This document shows, one piece after another, positions 1 through 5,551 of a stretch of 12,823 bases of DNA; positions within the stretch are counted from its first letter, which is position 1, and the number at the start of each line of letters is the position of its first letter. Made by a program: the position numbers and the translations under genes. The notes under the pieces are model-generated. The model saw nothing but the letters and a program-made list of their open reading frames with translations, ran no database searches and was not told where the DNA came from. The DNA comes from a bacterium (GTDB taxonomy: Bacteria > UBA10199 > DSSB01): assembly GCA_030426445.1 (NCBI GenBank), contig JAUHYS010000032.1, positions 1 through 12,823 of the forward strand, given 5' to 3'.

Positions 1-132
1 GGAGTAAACGGACTATGTTTGTTCTAGATTTATAAATTGTATTTTAAAAAATTTGGACTCCTCGACTTTCTTTAATGACCCCTTCCCCAAATAATAAATG
101 CTCAGAAATTAAAAACATTTATTTAAGCTAAT
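1..132. other. Intergenic, no gene seen
   Basis: This AT-rich stretch lies beyond the 3' end of the leftward gene that stops at 133. No frame on either strand stays open for more than a few codons. The only structure is a weak inverted repeat listed separately. Confidence 0.5.
93..123 (-). terminator. Weak AT-rich stem-loop after the orphan gene
   Basis: AATAAATG at 93-100 is the reverse complement of CATTTATT at 116-123, giving an 8-bp stem and a 15-nt loop about 10 nt past the stop of the leftward gene. The stem has a single G-C pair and no uninterrupted T run follows on the transcribed strand, so terminator function is only a guess from position. Confidence 0.2.
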
Positions 133-1755
133 TTAAGGCTTACACATCATTTGACGAGAGTAAATCTCGGGGATATCTCCTTTAGCTAAACGTTCAGGAC
201 TAAAACACATATCTCTCTTTTTTTCAGCTCCTATGCCAAAAACAGACTTCTGAAGACCTGCAAGCTTTTCCTGAGTTAAATTAGCAACTTCCTCACCTTT
301 TGGCCCTCGCACTGTATAAGAGCCATCTGGATTGAGGTTTTGTGGACCTTGGGTATGCCAATAACACAACGAAATGGTACTTCCTGTTTCACCATTTTTA
401 CCGGGAATCGTGACATTCATCATATCCGAACGAAAAGCATTTTTATTGTCCCAAGCGATCTGGACCTTATTGTCATCGTCTCCACTATCACTGTCTCCTT
501 CTAACTCTGGTACAGGAACATCTTCATAATTGCGCTGCCCTTGACGTCTACTTACATGATGGAACGCTTCAGAAGGATTCATCAGAAGTCCATAAATCCC
601 CCCACCAGCTGTAAGTAATTTAGTAGAATCCATTGACTCCCTAAACTGAAGCATCTTTTCATTGCGAAACTGGGCTCTTGGGTCATCACCAACTCCAGTC
701 GTATACACTGTAGAGAACTGTTGAATACTGGTTGCTAAAGCATCGGGGGGTCTTCTTAAACTTAAAGTTTGAGCATCCGGCGCTTTTTGACCTTGCTGGC
801 CTGAGGATTGCCCATCACCCTGCTCACCTTGTTTTTGAGTCTTATCCACACCGTCTTTGGTAGCGAGGTGTTTGGATTTTTCAGCTTTAGAGTCGGTTTT
901 AGAGTTTTCTTTGTTTTCCTGGCTATCTTCAGTCTTTTCTTTAGACTCAAATTGAGTCAGCGACTTATCTAATTCGGGGTTTAAGATCTTTATCTCTCCC
1001 CTGGCCATGGCCATTTCGCCCGCCAGCTCGCCTTGTTGTTGTAAAAGTTGATCTTTTAGTTCTTGAGTTTCCTTGCCTTTCTGATTTTGTAATTGAGCGA
1101 GTTTAGCTTTATTGCTTTGTAATTGAGCTTGAGCCTTAAAATAACGCAGTACAGGCTTTTGTTCGCCAGGTTTAAGGTGCTTAGGACCCTTTTTTTGCTG
1201 ACCGAGAAAAGCCTCAAACTTGCCCCTTTTTGTCATGGCTTCAGGGAGTTTTTCGGTTTTTGCAGCTTTGAGGCGAGCAAGCTGAGCCCCAGTAAGTTGA
1301 GATTGATTTCCGCTCTGTTCGGCGGACTTAGCTTGACCTTGGGCGCTTTCCCCTGGTTTTGCTTGGGTTAAAGCCGAGTTTTTACCGGAGGTAGTCTCGG
1401 CCATGGCTTTTTGGTAAAGTTTGGCGGGGTCGCTTTCTTTGCCTAAATTAGTGAGCTTCTTTTGCGCTTCAGCACCTTGTTGTTGTTTTTCTTGTGTCTG
1501 CTTAGAATCTTTTGCATCTTTTGCAACCTTTTGATCTAAGTCGTTATACTTAGTATCACGTTGTTTTTTTACATCTTCTCTCTGTTCCTCTTGTGTTTCT
1601 TCGCCTTTATTTGAATCATGTGTAATATTTTGATCGTCAGTAGTGCGGACAGTATCAAGCCGCATTGATACATTACCTAACGTCCTCTGGCTTAAACCTA
1701 AAATCAGATCAGCTGGATTTTTAGCTCCATTTGATGAACTTGCTGCCGATGGCAT
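133..1755 (-). CDS. Hypothetical Gln/Lys-rich coiled-coil protein, 540 aa
   Basis: I do not recognise this family. Residues 1-40 are Ser/Ala-rich with no signal peptide or membrane segment. Residues about 45-330 are highly hydrophilic and biased to Gln, Lys, Glu, Ser and Thr. Parts of this, about 55-100 and 205-250, have the heptad-like look of coiled coil, and 270-325 look disordered. From about 333 to 540 the composition becomes more normal, with aromatic and glycine residues, an acidic patch at 420-428 and cysteines at 464, 517 and 538, suggesting a folded C-terminal domain. The ATG at 1755 is chosen because GGAG (complement of 1763-1766) sits 7 nt upstream. A terminator after nagZ implies its own promoter. 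A secreted, scaffold or structural role is possible. Superficially it resembles FliK/YscP-type rulers (long Gln-rich part plus C-terminal domain), but I see no FliK C-terminal motif. Translation is likely; function is unknown. Confidence 0.8.
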   Translation of the reverse strand: MPSAASSSNGAKNPADLILGLSQRTLGNVSMRLDTVRTTDDQNITHDSNKGEETQEEQREDVKKQRDTKYNDLDQKVAKDAKDSKQTQEKQQQGAEAQKKLTNLGKESDPAKLYQKAMAETTSGKNSALTQAKPGESAQGQAKSAEQSGNQSQLTGAQLARLKAAKTEKLPEAMTKRGKFEAFLGQQKKGPKHLKPGEQKPVLRYFKAQAQLQSNKAKLAQLQNQKGKETQELKDQLLQQQGELAGEMAMARGEIKILNPELDKSLTQFESKEKTEDSQENKENSKTDSKAEKSKHLATKDGVDKTQKQGEQGDGQSSGQQGQKAPDAQTLSLRRPPDALATSIQQFSTVYTTGVGDDPRAQFRNEKMLQFRESMDSTKLLTAGGGIYGLLMNPSEAFHHVSRRQGQRNYEDVPVPELEGDSDSGDDDNKVQIAWDNKNAFRSDMMNVTIPGKNGETGSTISLCYWHTQGPQNLNPDGSYTVRGPKGEEVANLTQEKLAGLQKSVFGIGAEKKRDMCFSPERLAKGDIPEIYSRQMMCKP

Positions 1756-1855
1756 GATATCACTCCAAAAAAATAAAAAAGTTAATTAAGTTAACAAAAA
1801 ACTTAATATCGAAATCAAAACCCATTGGGATTTTGCTTCACTTAATTTATCGTCT
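1756..1855 (-). promoter_or_regulatory. Upstream control region of the 540-aa gene
   Basis: This A/T-rich leader lies between the nagZ terminator and the orphan gene. It contains a stem-loop at 1816-1835 (CAAAACCC / GGGATTTTG, 8 paired bases with one bulged A and a 3-nt loop) and a near-palindrome, GTTAATTAAGTTAAC, at 1781-1795. Either could be an operator. On the leftward strand TTGATT at 1814-1819 could serve as a -35, but no good -10 follows at normal spacing, so no promoter is assigned exactly. Confidence 0.3.
1763..1766 (-). promoter_or_regulatory. Ribosome binding site of the 540-aa gene
   Basis: The complement reads GGAG, 7 nt before the ATG at 1755. It is one of only four clear Shine-Dalgarno sites in the window and fixes the start of this gene. 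Confidence 0.65.
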
Positions 1856-1886
1856 AAAAAAGAGGACTAGGTTGCGAAATTCCTCT
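1856..1886 (-). terminator. Rho-independent terminator after nagZ
   Basis: AGAGGA at 1861-1866 pairs with TCCTCT at 1881-1886 (6 bp, 14-nt loop). On the leftward transcript the stem is followed directly by a U run (A's at 1856-1860). It lies about 25 nt past the nagZ stop. A second, all-A/T stem (AAAAAA / TTTTTT around CGGG, 1896-1912) overlaps the nagZ stop and may assist. It isolates nagZ from the downstream orphan gene. Confidence 0.6.
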
Positions 1887-1910
1887 AAAAAACATAAAAA
1901 ACGGGTTTTT

Positions 1911-2993
1911 TTAATCATTTTTTAATTTTTCTGCCAAATTCTGGTGTTCAGCCTGGTATTTTGAAAAAAGCTCTGGATCAATTTTAAAAGATAATTTATC
2001 TCTTAACTTATTGATTTTAATATATTTTTCTTGAAGCGCTTCTCTAAAACGAGTATCTTTCTCAAGCTGCTTGCAGAGATATTCCGCAACTTGAACTTGG
2101 GTTTCTTCTTCATGACAAAGCAAGGCAATATCTCCACCACATCTTAAAAAACGCTCTACTGCTTCCGGGATCGACCAATGAGCTGCAATGCCTTTCATAA
2201 AAAAATCATCTGATAAGATAAGCCCTTGAAAACCCATTTCTTTTTTAAGCACACCCGTAAGAATTTTTTCAGACAGTGTCGCGGGCCATTCTGGGTCCAA
2301 AGCAGGGTACATCACATGTGCAGTCATTAAAGTGGGAATTTTATGCTCAATCAAGGCTTTAAAAGGGAAAAACTCACATTGACGGAGTTCCTCCAATTTT
2401 TTTTTCACAGTGGGTAAAGTTAAGTGCGAATCTTCAGAAGTATCCCCATGGCCGGGAAAATGTTTGCCGCAAGAGAGGACCCCTGTCTCGTGTAAACCTT
2501 TGACAAAAGCCAAAGCAATCCTAGCGACCTCCTCTGGATCCGAAGAAAAGGCCCTCGCCCCTATAATGGGATTGTCCGGGTTGGAGTTCACATCCAAGAC
2601 CGGTGCATAATTAAGGTTAAAGCCTACGGATCGAAGTTCACGACCCAAAGCCTGCCCCACTTGAAAAGCAAAGCTGAGGTCCTGCATTTTTTTAACATAG
2701 TTTCCCACATGAACCATTGGAGGAAAAACTGTGAAGGGCTGAGGCAGGCGAAAAACCTTGCCGCCTTCGTGATCCACGGAAATAAAGGGAGTTAATTCTG
2801 TCAGACGGAGGATGCTTTGGTTGAGCTGGACTAATTGTTCAAACGACTGAATATTTCTTTTAAAAAGAATGACACCCGCGGCTTGCCAATCCTTTAGAAA
2901 ATTTTGGGTGATTTTTGGCAATTCAGTGCCTGAAAATCCCAAGATTAAGACGGAGCCAACGAGTTTTTGATATTCTTGAAGAGATTTTTTCAT
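1911..2993 (-). CDS. nagZ: Beta-N-acetylhexosaminidase NagZ (GH3)
   Basis: This is a glycoside hydrolase family 3 enzyme of 360 residues, close to the usual NagZ length of about 340. In the family it removes GlcNAc from GlcNAc-1,6-anhydroMurNAc peptides in the cytoplasm during peptidoglycan recycling. The NagZ-specific loop KHFPGHGDTSEDSH at residues 177-190 carries the Asp/His general acid-base pair. The nucleophile lies in SDDFFMKG (Asp262, inside the GH3 active-site signature at about 248-265). VDHEGGKVFRL (73-83) and NLNYAPVLDV (126-135) are also typical. There is no signal peptide, which fits a cytosolic enzyme rather than a secreted GH3. The residues after about 335 form a charged tail beyond the barrel. 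The gene starts 18 nt after the permease stop, suggesting co-transcription, although no Shine-Dalgarno is visible before its ATG. Confidence 0.95.
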   Translation of the reverse strand: MKKSLQEYQKLVGSVLILGFSGTELPKITQNFLKDWQAAGVILFKRNIQSFEQLVQLNQSILRLTELTPFISVDHEGGKVFRLPQPFTVFPPMVHVGNYVKKMQDLSFAFQVGQALGRELRSVGFNLNYAPVLDVNSNPDNPIIGARAFSSDPEEVARIALAFVKGLHETGVLSCGKHFPGHGDTSEDSHLTLPTVKKKLEELRQCEFFPFKALIEHKIPTLMTAHVMYPALDPEWPATLSEKILTGVLKKEMGFQGLILSDDFFMKGIAAHWSIPEAVERFLRCGGDIALLCHEEETQVQVAEYLCKQLEKDTRFREALQEKYIKINKLRDKLSFKIDPELFSKYQAEHQNLAEKLKND

Positions 2994-3011
2994 AAATTCA
3001 TAGTTTAATTT

Positions 3012-3821
3012 TTATGCTTTAACGTCATAGTAATCTCGCACACCATCGCCAAAAAAATTAAAGGCCAAAACCGTGATCATAATCACCAGTCCAGGAAAAA
3101 TCGACAAATGAGGAGCCACCAATAAATAAGCTACTCCAGCTTCTAACATATTGCCCCAGGAAGGCACTCCTGAGGGTACCCCAATACCCAAAAAGGATAG
3201 TGTGGATTCGGCAATGATGACACCCGCTAAACTAAGCGTGCCATTAACAATAAGGGGCCCCAAAGCATTGGGAAAAATATGTTGTGTTAAAATTCTTCTT
3301 TTAGAAAAGCCCAAGACCCGGGAAGCCTGAATGTACTCCATATTTTTAATCATCAAGGCCTGGCCACGCGCAATGCGCGCATAGGAAACCCAACCGACAA
3401 ATGAAAGCACAAAAATAATGTTGAGAATACTGGGTGGTACAAAAGCGGCAATGGCAATAATCAATAAAATAGAAGGGAAAGCCAAAAAAACGTCACTGAC
3501 AAAGATAAAGATTTGATCGAGCCGGCCCCCAAAAAACCCTGAAACCAAACCAATCGCTGTACCCAAGGTCATTGAAATCGCAACGGTGGCAAAACCAATC
3601 AGCAACGAAACCCGAGTACCATAGACCAAACGCGACAGAACGTCTCTGCCTTCATCGTCCTGCCCCAGTAAATGCTGGGAGCTTAATCCATTGAGTTCTT
3701 GAGCTAAATTCCCTTTATCCGGGTTTTGTAAAGGAAAAATAGGCGCCAAAATAGCCACCAAAACTAAAAATAGAATCAGTGCCCCGCCTAATTTTATTTT
3801 TAAATGATGGGCTTTTCTCAT
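3012..3821 (-). CDS. ABC transporter permease, OppC/DppC type
   Basis: This is an inner-membrane permease of the binding-protein-dependent peptide/nickel class, 269 residues, at the short end for OppC/DppC. It has an OppC-like N-terminal helix at about 10-30, the hallmark LGQDDEGRDVLSRLVYGTR at 52-70, and then about five further membrane segments. The EAA loop that contacts the ATPase is at about 162-185 (EYIQASRVLGFSKRRI and onward). The end FFGDGVRDYYD (256-266) is typical of the subfamily. OppC proteins work as heterodimers with an OppB protein, plus one or two ATPases and a binding protein. None of these is in the window, and the gene is first in its transcription unit. Close coupling to nagZ suggests a substrate related to cell-wall turnover, such as muropeptides; that is inference. 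The substrate cannot be read from the permease. Confidence 0.9.
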   Translation of the reverse strand: MRKAHHLKIKLGGALILFLVLVAILAPIFPLQNPDKGNLAQELNGLSSQHLLGQDDEGRDVLSRLVYGTRVSLLIGFATVAISMTLGTAIGLVSGFFGGRLDQIFIFVSDVFLAFPSILLIIAIAAFVPPSILNIIFVLSFVGWVSYARIARGQALMIKNMEYIQASRVLGFSKRRILTQHIFPNALGPLIVNGTLSLAGVIIAESTLSFLGIGVPSGVPSWGNMLEAGVAYLLVAPHLSIFPGLVIMITVLAFNFFGDGVRDYYDVKA

Positions 3822-3850
3822 AACTTAAATAATTTCTCTTGCATCCCCTC

Positions 3851-3879
3851 TTGCCTTCCGTCTAATTTAGACTTATCTT
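3851..3879 (+). promoter_or_regulatory. Possible trxA promoter
   Basis: TTGCCT (3851-3856) and TATCTT (3874-3879) are 17 nt apart, each matching the sigma-70 consensus at 4 of 6 positions. CATAAT at 3884-3889 is a better -10 but lacks a -35 at proper distance. The match is weak. Confidence 0.3.
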
Positions 3880-3897
3880 AAAACATAATCTAAAGAA

Positions 3898-3926
3898 ATT
3901 ATAAAAAGGAGAAACAACATGGCCAA
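3898..3926 (-). promoter_or_regulatory. Candidate promoter for permease-nagZ
   Basis: Reading leftward, TTGGCC (complement of 3921-3926) and a perfect TATAAT (complement of 3898-3903) are separated by 17 nt. The -35 lies inside the first codons of trxA and the spacer covers the trxA ribosome site, so this promoter and trxA translation signals share the same DNA. The leader to the permease ATG would be about 70 nt. Confidence 0.5.
3906..3911 (+). promoter_or_regulatory. trxA ribosome binding site
   Basis: AAGGAG lies 7 nt before the ATG at 3919. This is the strongest Shine-Dalgarno site in the window and fits a highly translated gene. Confidence 0.85.
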
Positions 3927-4248
3927 TGCATACGTCAAAGAAGCAAGCGATGCAAATTTTAAAGAAGTGGTTTTAGATTCCAGCGAACCTGTTTTAGTCG
4001 ATTTTTGGGCAGAGTGGTGTGGCCCTTGTAAGGCCTTAGGTCCAGTAGTGGATCAAGTGGCCGAGGAAAATCAGGGCAAACTCAATGTCGTTAAAGTTAA
4101 CATTGACCAAAATCCAGAAACACCGGCTCGCTATGGGGTTCGAGGCATTCCTACTTTGCTTTTAGTTAAAGGTGGGCAAGTCGTCGATCAACACGTGGGT
4201 GCGCTTTCTAAAAACGCCTTAGACGAGTTTGTAAAAAAATCGATTTAG
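3919..4248 (+). CDS. trxA: Thioredoxin
   Basis: This is a cytoplasmic dithiol oxidoreductase that passes electrons from thioredoxin reductase to ribonucleotide reductase, peroxiredoxins and other disulfide substrates. At 109 residues it has standard TrxA length with a single domain and no signal peptide. The active site WCGPCK is at 33-38 (Cys34, Cys37). The buried Asp28 in VDFW, the cis-proline loop RGIPT (75-79, Pro78) and the final amphipathic helix after GALSKNALDEF are all present. It stands alone and divergent from the permease gene, and converges on rodA across a large palindrome that probably ends its transcript. After the TAG stop the same frame stays open for 25 more codons (see findings). 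Confidence 0.97.
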   Translation: MANAYVKEASDANFKEVVLDSSEPVLVDFWAEWCGPCKALGPVVDQVAEENQGKLNVVKVNIDQNPETPARYGVRGIPTLLLVKGGQVVDQHVGALSKNALDEFVKKSI

Positions 4249-4307
4249 TCAAACGCTCCCTACACCCTCAATGATAAATCAGGACAAACTTTAAGTATTG
4301 AAGTTTT

Positions 4308-4446
4308 AAAAAAAGAAAAACACTGAGAAAGGATTTAGATGCGAGGCGCTAGAAAAAATGACGACTGAGTCGTACAAATTGTACGTCGCAGGGAGGCATT
4401 TTGAGAGCAACAAAGCAGATAGCCTTTTATCAGTTTTTTTTCTTTT
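4308..4446. repeat. 111-bp imperfect palindrome with A/T-tract flanks; likely bidirectional terminator or REP-like element
   Basis: The core runs from CTGA at 4323 to TCAG at 4433: two 55-bp arms around a single central base at 4378. The arm ends match (CTGAGAAAGG against CTGATAAAAG), as do the seven bases each side of the centre (CGTACAAATTGTACG, 4371-4385). The middles are only partly complementary, for example TGC, GCT and AAAATG blocks at corresponding places. A second perfect palindrome, ACGACTGAGTCGT at 4361-4373, overlaps the centre and offers an alternative fold. Outside the core, an A-rich tract (4308-4320) mirrors a T-rich tract (4434-4446), so transcripts from trxA (+) and rodA (-) both meet a long hairpin followed by a U-rich run. 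The rodA stop lies in the right flank. Only one copy is in this window. The size and structure are more than a simple terminator needs, which points to a palindromic intergenic repeat family. Confidence 0.75.
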
Positions 4447-5551
4447 AGAACACGTAGCGTCTCATCTTAATATTTAGCACCAACCCTAAGGCAATAAACA
4501 CTGTGAGTAAAGAAGAACCCCCATAGCTAAAAAAAGGCAAAGTCACTCCGGCTAAAGGCATTATTCCTAAAACGCCTCCCAAGTTTAGAGCTATTTGGGC
4601 AAAAATCCAGACAGTCACTCCACAGACAATGAGGATGGCAAAATCATCCCTTAGTTGAGAAAGATGACGAATAAGCAAAACTAAGAATAGGGCAAATATA
4701 ATAATTAGAAAAGCACTTCCTACCAAGCCCCACTCTTCTGCAAAAACAGCAAAGACAAAATCAGTATAGCGCTCGGGCACATACTTAAGTCGACTAAAGT
4801 AGCCTTTTTGATAACCCTTTCCCCAAACTTTTCCTGAACCCACTGCAATTTTGGATTGTAATAAATGGTAGCCTTTACCCCTGGGGTCATCTTCGGGGTG
4901 TAAAAAAGCATGAATGCGTTGCTTATGATGAGTACTTAAAATAAGTTTGTAAGCCAAAGGAGAAAAAACTAAAACAGCTAAAAAAGCGATGACAAAATAT
5001 TTCTTTCTGAGGCCAGCAAGCCAAAACATGCCTGCACCAATGATGAGAAAAAATAGTGTATTACCTAAATCTCCTTCGAGCATGAGTAGTAGAACAGGAA
5101 TAAATATTATCAATAAAGGTTTGAGCAATTCTTTAAGAGTTTGTGTCTGAGTTAAAGGAAAGCGTTCAAAGTAAAAGGCCAACATAACAATACATGCTAA
5201 TTTAGCAAGTTCGCCTGGCTGAATCAAAGTGATACCTAAATCAAGCCAATTTTTTTGCCCTCCCCGCTCCACTCCCCAAAAAAATACCGCAATCAACAAA
5301 AGAATAGAAAACACATAAAAAAGAAATGCCCAGGATTTGACAATTCGATAATGAAAAATAGTCAGGCCAACCATGATACAAAGACCCAAAATAATTTTCC
5401 GCAAATGAGAAAAAAAATAGGCGTGGTCACCGCTGCCTAACTCTGAAGTAGCACTGTAGAGATTTAAAAGCCCCAAACCACAAAGCAATAAGACTATTGC
5501 CAGCAGAGCAAAATCAAAATGCCATTTTTTGTTTTCATTTTGAATGAGCAT
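4445..5551 (-). CDS. rodA: Peptidoglycan glycosyltransferase RodA (SEDS family)
   Basis: This is a polytopic SEDS protein of 368 residues with about ten membrane segments. In the family it polymerises lipid II into glycan strands at the lateral wall, in a complex with PBP2. The essential periplasmic loop shows PERYTDFVFAVFAEEWG at 259-275, with the presumed catalytic Asp264. The C-terminal signature GIMPLAGVTLPFFSYGGSSL is at 329-348. The early loop GGQKNWLDLG...QPGE (97-114) and EGDLGNT (159-165) correspond to the usual G-x-x-RW...QPSE and QPDLGT motifs, with substitutions. The gene starts 17 bp inside the end of mrdA in another frame, so translation is probably coupled to it. The only SD-like bases, AAGG, are about 12 nt from the ATG. 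The gene is last in the elongasome operon and ends against the large palindrome. Confidence 0.96.
   Translation of the reverse strand: MLIQNENKKWHFDFALLAIVLLLCGLGLLNLYSATSELGSGDHAYFFSHLRKIILGLCIMVGLTIFHYRIVKSWAFLFYVFSILLLIAVFFWGVERGGQKNWLDLGITLIQPGELAKLACIVMLAFYFERFPLTQTQTLKELLKPLLIIFIPVLLLMLEGDLGNTLFFLIIGAGMFWLAGLRKKYFVIAFLAVLVFSPLAYKLILSTHHKQRIHAFLHPEDDPRGKGYHLLQSKIAVGSGKVWGKGYQKGYFSRLKYVPERYTDFVFAVFAEEWGLVGSAFLIIIFALFLVLLIRHLSQLRDDFAILIVCGVTVWIFAQIALNLGGVLGIMPLAGVTLPFFSYGGSSLLTVFIALGLVLNIKMRRYVF

Noticed and set aside
1..61. GGAGT at 1-5 and ACTCC at 57-61 as a long-range inverted repeat.
   Set aside because: A 5-bp match over 60 bp in AT-rich DNA is expected by chance.
762..1371. Secondary open frames within or opposite the 540-aa gene (762-950 and 1123-1371).
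   Set aside because: They arise from the biased Lys/Gln codons of the main frame; none has a ribosome site.
133..1755. The 540-aa protein as a flagellar hook-length (FliK) or injectisome ruler protein.
   Set aside because: The Gln-rich layout is similar, but the conserved FliK/YscP C-terminal motif is not visible and no flagellar or secretion gene is nearby.
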